Of a stretch of 64,000 nt of DNA, positions 21,001-35,009 are shown piece after piece (the stretch's first letter is position 1; each line of letters opens with the position of its first letter). This stretch comes from Kappaphycus alvarezii (lineage: Eukaryota; Rhodophyta; Florideophyceae; Gigartinales; Solieriaceae). Where the stretch lies: the NCBI GenBank assembly GCA_002205965.3, contig NADL03000699.1, positions 1,426,001-1,490,000 on the forward strand. Direction: 5' to 3'. The notes beneath the pieces are model-generated. The model saw nothing but the letters and a program-made list of their open reading frames with translations. It was not told the origin of the DNA and did no database searches. Both the position numbers and the translations under genes were made by a program.

Positions 21001-24000
21001 TTAAATTTTTTATTGAGTTTAGTGTACGAGGACAGGGGAACAATGGATTTAAATAAACTAAAAGCACTGAAGTGACAATGTTATATAGATTCTTAGACTT
21101 TTCTACGGAAACAACTACTATAAAGAACCCCATCAAAAAATTTAAAATTTGGATATAACAGGCAGTACAGAACATAAATAGCTTCACGAAATTCATTGCT
21201 TCCTTGTATTTTGTGCTTAACTTATTTGTATTTTAGCAATGCAAAACCTGGTACCTGGCGTTATTCATGGATCATAATGATTTTGGAGTGCAAAAAATGT
21301 GCAGTGGTGAGATAAGTTCTTTAGAATTTACGAAAAACTATGAAACATCGAGAAAACAACGAGTGCACTCTGGAAGTTTCCATCCTCACAGGCTATTCCC
21401 TCGCTTCTATAATTTTTCAGAATAAATATTTTTATTGTCAGTTACTTTTGGACCAATTACTCTTCTTTCTGGAACCAGTGCATATTTTAAGTTCTTCTCC
21501 TTTATGGAAAATTTCTTTAAAATTATAACATCTGTAAAAAGTTTATTATGCAACTCTTGACAATCTTTTGAAATTGTTCGAATGAGGCCAACAAGTGTAT
21601 ATTTATTGCCACAACTTCGGATTACATTTTGTACATTTGTAACTAGGGGTCCTGGATTCAATTTTGACATCAGTTAGATTATTATAGCCGATTTCGATCT
21701 GTACGCATCCACTGCACATATCGCATAACACATACAAAAATCATTCCCCATATGATAATATGTGAAGTTTGAAATAAATTAATATAAAGTTTGAAATAAA
21801 TTAGTGCCTCTCAGTAATATTTTAGTGGTCTTTAATTACAAGAGCAAAATTATTTTCAGTGTCATTCATTTTCAATGATCTCGTGAAACACGTAAAGAGA
21901 ACTGAAATTTCGATCAACCCTTGCGTATTTGATCTGGTTATGTTTTTCAAGGAACTAAAATGCTCTGGATTTATGCATAATCCCTATTTCTCCGACACAC
22001 AAAGTCTCATTTACTCTAGTTTTCTGAATCGAAGACTGAAAATGTTTATTGGTGGTATTTTTTTACTGGGAGAGCACACTCCCTTGCAGTCAACAAATAT
22101 TCAATAAAATCACATTCGAGATCAAATAGCTCCTTCAAAGAGTCGTTTACCTTCAAAAATGATATGGATTCTTCCCGCAGACGTGCCAAAAGCTTCAAAG
22201 AGAAGCCTTGACCTGATCAGAATGATCAGTCAGTTTTTCTTTTTCAATTTTACAAGAATTTACGAATTTGAGTTCTTCTATTGCGTTTTCACGCCCCATT
22301 TAGCTTCATTCCTAGAAGGTGACCCTTGGGTACACATTTTTTGAGTTTCGTTAAAATTTATGCCTCACTTCTGATATTTATAGTCGCTTGAAAAAATTTA
22401 AGAGCCCTAGTATGGCCGTTACGGTTATCAATGAACAAAATATGAAATCTGTCATGACTCGGGCTATTTTGCGGGAATCGAACGATAAACTGTTTTATAT
22501 CATTAAATTAGTTATTTTATCCATCTCTTCACAAATATCTGCTAGGAATAATGTCTATTTTCGGATCCCTCAGGTTTGGTCCAAAATATTCCTAACTCTT
22601 AATATTGAGAGTTCTTACGGCTAATTAATGGATTCTTGTCGACCAAAATTTCCCACCTCGATTTAAAAGTAGAGCAAACCAATTATATAAAGCCTATAAA
22701 TTATATCGTCAAAGCCCCATATCTTCCTTCGAATTTAGTTTTAAACCTTTGCACCCACTCTTCCAGGACCGCTGATTATTTTAACAGTAAAGGTGTAGGT
22801 GATACTGCGAGTTATCACCGAATATGTAGAATGTACGCAAATTCAAATAACTTCTCTAAGCCATTTGTCCTGGATGGTTTTTGCTTTTCTCTAATACGAG
22901 ACTGATATTGTAAATTCTGGATGAATTTGGACTTAATTTTTCCCAATAATGATCGGATACTTCATTCATCTAGAAGAGATCTCAGCACATCAACGAACTA
23001 CTATTAAATGTTTTACAATAATATTTCGATATGAAGAGTTTTCAGTAGTGAAGCTTGAAGCCATCGAAAATAATTCATTAGATGGGCAGATTATTGGAAC
23101 GGGATTGAGTGTCAAAGTGGTTAATCTGTGTCTAACTTTGAGTGCAGAGGTGTCTAGTACGATGAAATCATCTGGTTACGAGCTAGAGACGAGGGACAAA
23201 ATATGAGACATCTGAATGTTGGTAATGAGGAGGACAGACGATGTATGAATATGAAGTGATTTATGGCTCAGAATTCTAATGGCCCCTACAATTTCTATAG
23301 TATGAAATGCTGCTTACCTTTGAATGCATTGTTCATGTCATATTTCTCTACATTTAAAAATACAGCGTAGAATGGCTCTTAACATCAACTACAGCCATTG
23401 AGATCGTATATTTGTACTTTTGGGATCATATTGTGACGTTGATTCAGAAAACCGATAGACGTGATATAACTAATTAATTTTCATTTGAAAACTAAAATTT
23501 TGAGTTTCTAAATAATCTAGTAGCTAGACGTTGATTACACACGATTAATCCAGCTAAAATCTTTACAGTGCCGACATAGTCCCAAGTCTTTCGTCAAAAT
23601 GTTCAAATTTTCTATTTAAACTCTCCAAATAACTAATCTTTCAGATAAAAGCTTTGCATCCTCACAAAAAGAAATGCGAAATTTTCTCTCAGATCCAAGT
23701 CTGGCGATCGTAAAATATTTACAATCTCCAGTTGTCGTAAGCGTCTCGGATCCGTAATATTACCATTTTTGAACGAAAGAGAGCTTACAGAGAGTCTCAG
23801 ATTTGTAATATTACCAAAATTGAACTAAAGATGCCCATTCTTGAGTCTTCTTTGAGAAAATCTCTAACAGGGTTCATTTATTGGCCCCTCATGTTCCGCT
23901 AGCTATTTTTTGACATAATTTCCCCGAAATATAAACTGTCATATTCTCAGTCTTTGTTCACCGGTAATATTAATTTTAGATGAAATATTTGGAAATAACA

Positions 24001-27000
24001 ACATGAAAAAGATGTAATCTGTAGATTACTGTAAAAGAATTTTCGTGATTTACGAGAAGGTATAGTTTTTTTCACAATCGATGCAACATAATACTATATC
24101 AATATTATTACGCTTTCCGGAAGTAAAAATATTATTCAAGCAGATTGGGATTTTCATTGTGGATGAAATTTTAACTCTGAAAAACTTTATAACAGATATA
24201 AGAATAGAATTTTCAGTAGCCATTTGACTAGTTTGGTCTATATAGATATATTTCTTTTTGGAATCAACGCGAAGTAAAAACATTAAATTATCTCATGGGC
24301 AATGGAAATAATTTCTTTTTTCTGAGAAGAAATTAGGAAGTATAATATACAAATATATACTCGAAAAATCGTAAACAGATTAATTGAATGCAACAAAATA
24401 AGGTTGAGGGGCTCCAGAAAATTAAGAATAAGGAGAATGAAAAAGAATGTTATTTTCAAACAACTTTCAAGGAGTATTAATGCAATCTCCAGCGGAGATC
24501 AGAGCTTGAATTCGTAGAAATATCTTCATTAAACGCATTGTTTTCTCCGTGTAGGTAATGTTATTTGATTTCCCATTGAATTTTAAATATGGATGGCAAA
24601 TCAAAAGAGAAAGTCAAGTTCAAGCGCTTATCAGGGGCAAGGTGCTTGCTTGTGTCACCTGGAAGCATCATTTACTTCTGGATAATGAATAAAAATTAAG
24701 AAATCAAAATGTTTGTTCTTGTGGAGAATTTAGGCGGATTGATCGCTACCCAGAAGAATACTATGGCTTTTCTGCTCCTATGCAGGCTATGAATAACCAT
24801 TAGAAAATATTTGAGGTCTTTAAGGATTCGAAATATTATATATTTGCAGCGCTATCTCTGAAATTTTTCCTTTCTTAGCCTAACAAGCTAGATGGTGAGT
24901 GAATTATTTTCCTGTTCCTTTCCTTTACGAGCACAGGGAGCATATTTCCTTCTTTTGGAGGAAGGTAAAGGAAACTTTTCGCGTCATTGAAAGTGGGAGG
25001 AGACACGTGGAATTGAATCATGAATACAAAGGATAGCAGCTTGAGAAGGGAGGAAGATTCCATATCTGTACTAATATGCAGATGAAAATATAGATAACAG
25101 ACTATTCGAGACGCTAGTGTTCAGTTGCATTTGACAAAGTTCTTTGAAATGAGGCTTGTATGAAGAATTTTTAACTAGTACTATCTATTATTAATATTTG
25201 GCCGTTCCCATTTGGGGAAAGCAAGGCTAGTTCAAGATATTTATTGGTTAGAATTGCAGATGTTGGAAACGATGGAATTTTAATGCATTAATACCATTTC
25301 TCCTATCTTCTCTGTAGTCCTATAAGGTTAATTATATTTACGACAGATACGCGACCTCAATGTAGATGAATAATTTACAAGAAATCATATACTTTTCTTC
25401 ATATGAGTCTCATTGGTTTCTTTAACAACCCAAAAAAGGAACATAATCTATGTAAATAATTATTGGTACAAAAACGACTCAGTGGAAGGAACTTAATATC
25501 AGAAAGAACAGGAATATGCTGAATAAGTTTTAAAATAGTTCAGAAAGTTCCGGGAAAGGCGCAGAAAGACCTTTCCATCTCCTGCAAGTCATTCATCGTT
25601 AATTAATAGTTATCTGATCAAGCTCAAAGAGTATTACAAAAATAAACGCTAGTATTATACTTTGGAAGAAAAGGTAAGAACGAATAGGGTAAGTTAAGAG
25701 CTGTAATCACGGACTTGAAGCAGTCTTTTAAAAAGGGTAAGATATAGAAAAACATCCGGGCGCGCTCATATAGCTAAAACGGATCTCGGTGAAGAAAATT
25801 TCAGGGCTAATACTCGGAGCTGGAATAGTTGAATTGAAACACCATTAAACGCATGGTGATGCACGCACCTTAAAGTGAAGATGTCAGGAAAATATGCATG
25901 AAAGCAAGGTATTTCTAGTATTAGGTCAGCGGAGCTTTAAAATTTTTAAAGGATTGGTCTAAAGCTGTATTTCGAATCATGAATGCATACTTTTCCACGT
26001 AATGAAAGCACGGGTTGAGCAATATCCATTGACTCTATCGCTTTTCGTTAACAACTTAAATAGCTTAATTTAATTTATCGCAATTACTGTAGTCGGCTCA
26101 GTTATCTTCGCCGATGGAAACTGCCTCGGTTTCCAAATCGCTTTCATTCTCCTTTTTTTTACCCCTTCAGTCCTTTCATTTATTCATGTAAGATACACCG
26201 ATTTTATTAGCCAAACGGGTGCAATTTTCAACCTTTTATAAGCCAAATAGGCATGAATTTCTGCTGTGAACTGCTAAGCAGTTATTACTCAAAATAATTA
26301 TTACTTTAAATAGTATTCTGAAATTTTGAATCACCATTAGTCTGTGATCTCCAGTTTCAACCAGTAATAATTATTTTTGGTCACCAAGATCCCTTCTACA
26401 CCATCTAAAATTTACATTATCATGTCAGAAGTTTCTATCTTTATGTCTCCGTTCTTCTTCGGATCTCTGTAGCACTTTATGAACCTATGAGCACACCCAG
26501 TCCCGCCTCTTTACAACTTGGAGAACGCAAGCCCGTGCCCTGACCTACTTCAATATGAATATTGTGCTAGCTTATAGCTTTGCGCTTCCTACTCAATTAA
26601 ATTTCAATTTACCTGCTAAAAATCTTTGAAATCTGTATCTGTCTTCTTATTCAATGCACTGTCATCTCATTAATCGCAAAGTCTCATAAATCTCTGCATA
26701 CAAAACCAACTTTATCTTCCATACATGCATTTTTGCTGGTGTATCATTCTCCTGATATGAAATTTCTGAGCTCTCAAGGGTTTAGAGTTGTACCCACGAC
26801 CAAAGGTGGAATTATCTTGAGATTTTTTTAGTTAAAAGTTTCCATACAGGAGCTTAACAAGAGAAAAAATCGAACTCTTCATCGTCTCAAATATTCCGAG
26901 GTTAAAAGTTCATCTTTAACAGACGAATTCTTGGCAACTTGGTCTAAACAGCGCCAAGATATGAACGCAGAGCCTCGCCGCAACCTCTTATTTAAAGAAT

Positions 27001-30000
27001 GCTGAATATCTTCTTGAATCTTTCTCTACGTATCTTTAAAATTGTGGCCTCGATTCTCTGGTTGAGCAGTACGGAACTTTTGGCCTCATCCATCAATTTA
27101 TGGCTGCGATTTTCTAATTTTCCTTTTAGCATGATTCCAAAGTCGCTGATCATTAAATTAAAATTTCGGATGGCCTTATATGTTTCCGGTTCTGCGGTGT
27201 TCCTCATGCGCTATATGTTGGTTGACACAGGTAAAGTTTTTACCTTCTCATCTTTAATCACAACTTCAGTGATTCTGGAAAGATCAGACACATGCTGTTG
27301 CAATCGGGACTACTTCACCCATATATTGAGAGCTCCTAGCTGCAGTCTTAAATATATTCCCTTCATTTTAGCGTAATTATAAACAATAGGTTTCTTCTGG
27401 CGTAGCGTCTTTTTAGACGGAGTTCTTCAGTAGCAGAGGTACTTTTATTTGCATTTGGCTCTAAAATATTGTTTGTTAAGTTATTTCAGCAGCGGAATTT
27501 TTTGTACAGTACAAAGTAGCCACATTTCACTCAAAACGGCTCGAATATTTGAATTTTGGCTCGAATATTTAAATTTTACCTTCTCAAATTTTCAGTGATT
27601 ATTTTGTTTCAAGTGCTTATGTTTCTCAAATTGAATGTAAATTTAAGAATTCATTCAAAAAAAATATTTCGCTTACATGGATTATCATTCGTTTTCGGCC
27701 GAGAAATGATGACTTTTCTCGGAAGAACGAAATTATATCCCTAAACATTTACTATGCTAAATGTGCATGATGTATTTATTTTGGTTTAACTGCATCTGTA
27801 TAACGCAAACGTTACAAACGCTTTTCTACCAAGGAAGTTGATTAATCAGAAACTGGAAACTGTTTTTCATTCATTCAGCACAAAATTTAAGTTCAAGGGT
27901 TTGAAATATTCCATTTATATCAAAATGATATAATTATCAGTACGCTGCCGTGATATATTTCCCCCACTTTCAATTATTTAGTCCATTCGAGTACTGTCTA
28001 AAAACTTCAACATAGTACTATACTTTTCTTAATTCTAGATCTTCTACATGTATCATTGATTCATTTAGTGAACACACATTTGAATTGTACTAAACAAGTT
28101 ATTGAATCTCTATTTCCTAGTTGCAATTAAGTACCTGGTTGCATTTAATTAACAGACACTTTTTGTAAATTTAATCGAAAATTCTGCTCCTATGAAGCTA
28201 ATTATGCATTCGTTAACATCGAACGATTCAGCTTGATCCTGAATAATTTAAGTAATGGGAACAGATACGCCTGCAAGGAAAATGTGCTCTAGCGAATCTA
28301 CAAATTATCCAATATTTACAAAAATTTAATAAAATATAAACTAGCGGAAAAAAGCTAATCAGAAATATGACTATTTATTTATCCTATTTTCAGATGGAAG
28401 CTCCCAATCAATCTCGTGTACGAAAAATTGAAACATCTTGCAGCAGGATCAGAAAAGAAATTATTTAATCATAAATATGCACACTGCCTTACCAAGAAGT
28501 ACTTGCATTTGATTCATACTGACTTTATGTGCATTTTGATGCACTTAGAGAGAATTTCTCTATCCGGGAGAGAGTCGAAACTGTGTTTGTGGAAAGCTTC
28601 AGGAAGTTGCAATGAAAGTTTCCATAGATGTGCTGAGTTAGTTCTCAATCGCGAAACTGAAAAAAAGTAAAACCTTTTCAGTTTTTATAAAAACTTTTAT
28701 CAATATATATAATTTTTTTGTAAATCTCTCTTGTAATCATATTTATTTGTATTGTAATAATATCATGTAGATGTCATATTCAGAATATCCATAAACGAAT
28801 CTCTTGGTATCAATAAACTTCTTGATTGTACCGATGCATTGTAATCGATGAAATAAGTTACTATTGAAAGAAATAAAGAAAAATATTGCAGAACATTGTA
28901 CTTTTAACCTTCAATGTATGTAATAAAAGTAAAATTTAAATCGTAATATTGAGGATATGTGAATTTTACCAAATGAAGAATTTCAGTAGGAAGGTTGATA
29001 TGAAGTGTAAAACTTCGATACGGACGAGTAAAAAGTAAGATCCACCTCTGAATTATGTTCTCATTCCTATTTATTTAATAGCTGTGATCCAGTACTAAAA
29101 CTACAGTATATATAATGATTATTATTCGATTTAATTTTCTCCGGTTAGATCTATTTCCGCACACTTAATTTTCCATTGTTTACGATAGGACCTTCATAAG
29201 ACTAATTAAATACTATTGGAATATATTCCTTCACAGTTTCGCCAACATTTACCACCTTCTCGATGATTTCAATGCTATTATCGCCGTTGACGCCAATCTA
29301 TTATTGCAAAATTAATGCCAGTACCTTTGCAGTTGCGCGTTCCATATCCATTTATGAGGAGAGGGGATAAAAATAGAATGAAAAGATATCGTAAGATTAT
29401 TGCGGAAGAGAAAAATGATAACCATGGGACTTACCTTCTGGATGATAACATAACCCGATATTAACTCTGTTATTATATTGATAAAGAATATGATTTTCTT
29501 AAGGAGTCTACGGTAAAATGCGGATTTATTAAGGATAATTGTCTAGATTTTAGGGTGGTGCGGATACTTTTGGATTAATTTACTGTTTATCTCAGGTGGA
29601 AACAATTGAAATTAATACAATTATTTTAGCGTTTTTTCACCTCTGAGTATACTGTGTTACAATAGTCTCCTAGCTTTAAAAGGGTACTGAAAAGGCGCGG
29701 TCATAATTCGGAAAGAGTAGCGTTTGGCCCACGACATGTTTACTACATGTCTGCGTTGTTGAGCAATCCAAATGGTGGATCGAAACAGTCGCGCTACTGA
29801 TAGCTTTTCCCAGAGTATCAGTACAAGATGAAAATAAGGCCTAAATAGGCCATTCTGCTAGTTGAATGAGAGTTTAGAACAGTAACAGACAATATAAAAT
29901 CATTTCAGCACCCTTTACGGAAATGGAGGCCTTTAGCTCGTCCATTTCGACAAAAAAGACATCTTTCTCCATTACAGGGTGTAAAAACAGGTCTGAGTGA

Positions 30001-31900
30001 TCTTTTCCATTAATTTCACTTCCCTTTATACTTTTTTCAGAAAATCCTTCGGTATTCGTTCCTTTCTCTACGCTTATTACACTTGTGGTTACTAAAGATA
30101 AAATGATATCACACTATAATATATCGCCGATGAATCGTTTTCACAATTATTTATTTCGTGTTTTGTGATTTCTGTCATTTCGTAAACTGCGGCCACATGT
30201 TCCGTTAGGAATTGAGGCGAGTGATGGTAAGCTTGCATTGTAAAAGGTTAGCACTGTGCCTATGTCACCATAGAAAACTGTCTGGAGTCCAGCCATCAGC
30301 AGGCAGCACTACACATTAAAGTACTAGCTGTTAACAGTTCTCTGCAAACGATCGAGTGTCAGTAAAACGTAATTTTGGCTAGAAAATAAACCTCCACATT
30401 TCCCGTTTCAGTAGCTTTAGGCTTAAATCTTGCCTCGATTGGTTAAGTGAACTGTTTTCCGGACTTTAGTATAACTCACTCAAAAATCCCAGATAGATGC
30501 TCCAGGTAAAAGTATTCTTGGAGGAAAGAAACACTATTGCTATTATTCGGGAACTTCAATGAAATAAAGTTACCGCTTGAGTTTCATGCGTACGGTTTAA
30601 GGATTCCGTTTTGCGTACAGAAGGGAATACCTGTGGTCGTGAAAATTAGTATTTGAAATCAACCGTACTGAGATCGACAAGTAGTCGAAATCAGCGAGTA
30701 AACTACATCGCCAATTACCACAAGGGAAAGTTTCACTTTCGGATTCAGATATAGTTGCTAGTTGGACCTTCTCGCTCTCGATAACTCATCAAGCTGTTTC
30801 AGACGCACGGAGAAAACGTATGATTTCTTTATATTTGGCTTTCAATAGACAAAAGGTTCAAATGCGTAATTTAATATTGAGAATTATCGCGTCGGAAATT
30901 TCATTCGTCCGCTTAGCATCCTCAAAGAAAAATTCCGTGCTTCCTGGTACGCCCGAGGTTCGAATGCTGAGTGCGATGCAAAAATGCATACCAGAAAATT
31001 TTGGCGAGAAGGCTATTTAGGGATTGAGGGATAACCCCCATCTGATGAATACCACCGATTGGTCACCACCCTCGCTTCTCTCGTTCTACAGCTGACGGCT
31101 CATGCCGTATCTCGCCGTGCTTTGTCTCTCACATCACCTGATGCTTGAGTGACCCAGCTCGGTTTAGTGACCCTTTAATAAAAGCGTATGTTTGTTTGTT
31201 TGTTTTTGTAGAACCAAATTAGCATATCAGCATAGTGACCGAGTCAGCAGTTGAAAAGCGTGATATAGTCACGTCTCCCAGGGCAATTTAGGATTCTCAT
31301 ATTTTGGCATTTAGGAATTGAGGTAAAATCATAGATGGTTATCGAGCAAGGGAGAGACGCTGAGGGCCATTTTCTAGAAGGGATTTCATCTGAAGCAACA
31401 ATGATGCTGAATTGCGGTGAAGAAGACACTTTAGAACCTTGGAACTTTTAGACATTGCATGCGGTACAGTACATATTTTTCACAGAATAACCTCGGTGGT
31501 TTGCCAGGCTTTTTCGTCCTTGAAACGTTTTTCGAAATGATATGAATTTAAACGTTTATCAGAGAGTTGGACGTCTTACGGGAAAATGGAGAAAGTTCTG
31601 CAAATTCTTTATGAAAATTAATAGAAATTAAATTATACTTGAAGAATCTCGAGACCTCCGTTGAACAGAATGAATCTACATTTCAAATAATATTAAAATA
31701 TATATTAAGAAATTCTGAATTTTTTTCTCAAATTCTAAATTTTTTCGTTACCGAAATCCCCCATCTGTGACAGTATTTTTGAAACATTTTCAAACGACAA
31801 AGCTTTGCCAGGCTTCTTGTGGTCCTGTAATTTATATCGTGTATGATACATTAATTGAAATCGATTTCCTCCTGAGGTCAATGCTGCCGCCAAAATGAAA
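18051..31900. other. AT-rich block without convincing genes; probable decayed repeats
   Basis: Composition drops sharply to an AT-rich state with only short frames on both strands. Some pieces look protein-like but unassignable. Examples are ENADHEQIKIFELALVSEGL-like text near 19920-19970, 20369-20554, 22636-22905, the minus frame 26992-27207 (basic, helical) and 30820-31020. A 22-bp tandem repeat (AAGTTTGAAATAAATT core) lies at 21764-21802. AATAAA near 31173 is followed by (GTTT)n at 31188-31207, the kind of 3' end retroelements have. No tRNA, rRNA or organellar gene was recognised. The simplest reading is old, mutated mobile-element sequence. Confidence 0.4.
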
Positions 31901-32749
31901 AACAAGTAACTGCTCTCATTAAAAAGGTACAATTGCCCCAATCTGCCTTTCGACTCATGTCTCTGTTAAGTAAGTATAGACCATAATGTCTTACATCAAC
32001 AGCATTCCTGTTGTTTGCATTACCCCACTGGAATCCTTCTCTACGTCTGGAACCAACTGCCAACATTCCAATTGTAGCTCAAACCGCAACTCCCTAAAAT
32101 TCCCGCACCCTGTGCCGTATGTCGCCGAAAACTGTGAAATAAGCCATAATGCCCCAGCAAACTACCCAGCAAGTTCGTATTGCAGCTTTCCTGATAATCC
32201 TCAAAGTAACCTGTTCAACCGGCGGACGACCAACCAAAATCATTCAATAAGATGCACAACGCAGCGTCGACACCACTACTTGCGCAGTTCAGGCATCAAA
32301 CCATTAATTTGATATCTTCTCCTGCACAGTAACACATCCTACTGCGAGAACCAACATTTCTTGCCCCGTACGCTACTTTCCTCAAACATTTCTGCCAAAC
32401 CACCCCTTCAGTGCGTAGATGTCAGATTTTTCACAAGTTGTGTGTTTTGTCACTATAGTAACGCCCGTCGCATGTGTAAACCAAAGAATTGACAACAACA
32501 CTGATCCACTATTCCCCCTACCATGCAACCATCACCGACAAATCTCGTCTGAGATCTTATCCAATCGCACTTATTCTATATTCATAGCTTAAGTTCGAAT
32601 CGTCAAGACATTCATACCTGCGGGAACCATATCCACGTTTGATTCTCAGCAAAGGCCCTTTGCCTATATGATACGTATCTTCTCTCAAATTCGTTCCTCA
32701 CACTTTCCCAACTACAACCCTCCGTCAAACCTATCCCACAACTTTTTTT
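31901..32749. other. upstream region of the secreted-protein gene; no gene seen
   Basis: Base composition rises in C content from ~31980. Short frames (e.g. 31986-32312) have no recognisable motif. The stretch 32480-32830 is C/T-rich on the plus strand, as upstream of the BTB gene, and probably contains the promoter of the following gene. Confidence 0.3.
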
Positions 32750-32756
32750 TATAAAA
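32750..32756 (+). promoter_or_regulatory. TATA box of the secreted-protein gene
   Basis: TATAAAA follows a T8 run and lies 86 bp before the ATG at 32836. The segment between is C/T-rich (CTCTCCTCCCCCTC), which fits a transcription start ~30 bp downstream of the box and a short leader. Confidence 0.5.
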
Positions 32757-32835
32757 CTCTCCTCCCCCTCTCTTAACCATCAATTCCGTCCGTCAGCAGT
32801 CCACTTTCACGCATCATCAAGCCCTCTTTTCCGCC

Positions 32836-33192
32836 ATGTTCTTCACCACTCTTCTCCCCATCAGTCTGCTTGTCGTATTCCTGTCGAACTCCATTTGCGC
32901 AACCGTGGTATCGACCCCCGAGCCCCTGCCCGACCCGCTTGTTCGATCAGCCTCTGTTCGTCGAGTCCTAACCGATAAAGACGTACTCTGTCCTGACGAT
33001 TATCCCACTGGTATTTTGGTACGGTGTGAGAGGGTGGGTCCGCAGGTGCAATTCAGTGTGCAAAGTGAGGGAAGCGGGCGAAGGGGTACAGTTCAAGGTA
33101 GCAGAGGAGAGTGGTCGGCACAGGTTGGGGGTCGGAGCATTGAATGTATTGTTGGTGAGGACGTGGTTGGTACGGTTCGACTGGAATGTTAA
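32836..33192 (+). CDS. small secreted cysteine-containing protein
   Basis: This is an uninterrupted 118-codon frame with an ATG in good context (CCGCCATG) and a TATA box 86 bp upstream. Residues 1-22 form a classic signal peptide (MFFTTLLPISLLVVFLSNSI, then CA), with likely cleavage near residue 22. The mature ~96 residues contain four cysteines (about 52, 64, 104 and 118) that could form two disulfides. They also contain alternating hydrophobic/polar strands (GPQVQFSVQSEG, EWSAQVGGRSIECIVGEDVV), suggesting a small beta-rich extracellular domain. The family is not recognised; cell-wall, adhesion or defence roles are possible but unsupported. It is intronless and GC-richer than its surroundings. 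It is one of the two best host-gene candidates here. Confidence 0.65.
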   Translation: MFFTTLLPISLLVVFLSNSICATVVSTPEPLPDPLVRSASVRRVLTDKDVLCPDDYPTGILVRCERVGPQVQFSVQSEGSGRRGTVQGSRGEWSAQVGGRSIECIVGEDVVGTVRLEC

Positions 33193-34917
33193 AGGTGGGG
33201 AGTGGTGAGAATGGAGTGGCTGCCGGCGTAGTTGAAGGGTAGGGAAAGCGTTAGCATTGGGTGATTTAGACGGGTACGGGTGGAGGGTGATGGGAGCCTA
33301 GAGAAAGGGAGGTGGTAACTGCAAGTGCCCGGTGGGGGTGGTTTGGAGTGGCCGGATATCATTATTCAGGAGAGTTAGGCGCATGTTATTCAAGCAAAAG
33401 TATCGGCTGAGTACTAAGGAAAGCTAAAGTGCGTGTATGTATGTCCGGTACGGTGGGTTGAATGCCGCTTTTATCTCTTGAAATCCCTGTGCCTGGAGAG
33501 AATGAGAGTTGAAGCTCCAAAGGTGAGGTTGGGTGCTTGAGCGCTGTTTTGTAAGAGTGTTATGTTGTTACCACGGCAGGACATGTAATTTTTGCAATTG
33601 CTTTATCGCATTTTGTGCTGTTCGTATTCATCGCTTTAGAAAAAAGGATCAAATCTCCGTTTGCACCGCATGGCAAGGAAAAATGAAAATGAAAAGTGGT
33701 GCGTCTTCAAAACCTGTTGCAGAGGAGCTGGGGTCAATAATTGCAGAGATAAAGCTGTGGATGTTGTTATTTGGCAGACCGCAAATGAACTTGACTTCCA
33801 GAAATTCGTTGCCTTGCAGTCACCTCTCCCAGCTTGAAAAATGAATTGAACGTACTGTACTGTAGTGATTTGGTCTGTTTAGCGGAAACGAGCTGGAACC
33901 GTAGGATTCAGTTACTGACAGATACACAGTACTGTACTGTTCTGTAAACATCTACTGTACCGTATTTTACTGTACAGTACAGTGCTGTACATATACCGTG
34001 GTAAATGGAAAACAAGTACAATGCTTTCCTGGACGCCGTATCGGAGCAATGTTTACAGTAGAGAGGAAGACGTAAATGTAATCTGCGGACGCAAAAAAAC
34101 GTGTCAGTTTCCTCGGCAACAAAACCATCGAATTAGAGTGCTGCATATTTCAGTTAGAAAGCGCGGTCATCCGTGGGGTGACGGGTCAGAAAAGTAATGG
34201 GGCGCAGTGATTTCAAGTGCAGAAACTCGAAGCTCGTATCCAAACCAAACACAAGGTGACAGATACGACGTAAGCTATAGCAACGAGTTGTGTGAGAAGA
34301 GCAGACAGGATACGACAGGTTATTCCAACTCTACCTGTATGGTTCAGGTTTTTGAACACATTAAGGGTCCCCCCCATTCCAACTCCAGCTTGGAACGGCG
34401 GGGTCAAGTTGCTTCCGAAGTGAAGTGAGAAAAAACGGCAAGTGCAGACTTTTGTACCATTCCAGGGCTGCAAGTGGAATGGCAATGAGAACGATGAACA
34501 TAAGAGCTTCGGAGAGTTGTGTTGCTATACTGTACAGTACCGTACCGTACAGTACGGTGGGAAATCTTTACGAGTAGGAAGCAAAGCAGTCAGAGGTGCA
34601 GAAGTCATTGAAGAATTACTACTCAAGCAGACAACGGGTGCTCACCTGGCGGGCTTGCATCCCTTGAAGACAGAATGAAAAACGATTAACGAAATCACGC
34701 AACTCAAACGTTGAGGAAGCGCGGCGGCTGGCAGCGAAAGATGCAAGGGGCGGAAAAATTTAGTACAGTATAGAATGGTACAATTGTGCATATCCACAAC
34801 CATAAAAGCTTAAAAATTTTCAGCCGATGGGTAGTTAGCTTATCTGTTACAGTAAATGCATGAAACCCTGTATTCCCCAAAATTACGGCATCCATAGCAT
34901 GCATCAGTTTTCAGAAA
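33193..34917. repeat. gene-free stretch with ACTGTAC clusters downstream of the secreted-protein gene
   Basis: No convincing gene is seen. ACTGTAC repeats cluster at 33851-33866, 33925-33992 and 34527-34560, as around the BTB gene. A further set lies at 35325-35385, beyond the MITE. Confidence 0.5.
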
Positions 34918-35009
34918 GGGGAATTATATTCCAAAAAAATTTTGGTATATTTTAATGTATCGAAGATGTGGTCGTTTGTATCCACTGCGCTGGGAGTGGT
35001 ATTCAGAAG
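34918..35009. repeat. diverged partial copy of the MITE terminus
   Basis: GGGGAATTATATTCC followed by TTTTGGTATATTTTAATGTA and CGAAGATGTGGTCG repeats the beginning of the element at 35010. Both are preceded by TTCAGAA, which suggests a ~92-bp tandem duplication of the element's head or an older adjacent insertion. Confidence 0.55.

Noticed and set aside
4133-23830. GTCTCGGATCCGTAAT shared by 4133 and 23743 as a dispersed repeat
   Set aside because: A single 16-bp match is near what chance allows in 64 kb, and similarity does not extend.
30955-31207. GGTTCGAATGC plus a downstream (GTTT)n tail, suggesting a tRNA-derived SINE
   Set aside because: No A box at the right spacing and no second copy in the window; kept only as a retroelement-like 3' end inside the AT-rich block.
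18051-31900. AT-rich block as a recent insertion of organelle DNA
   Set aside because: No organellar protein, rRNA or tRNA gene could be recognised in it.
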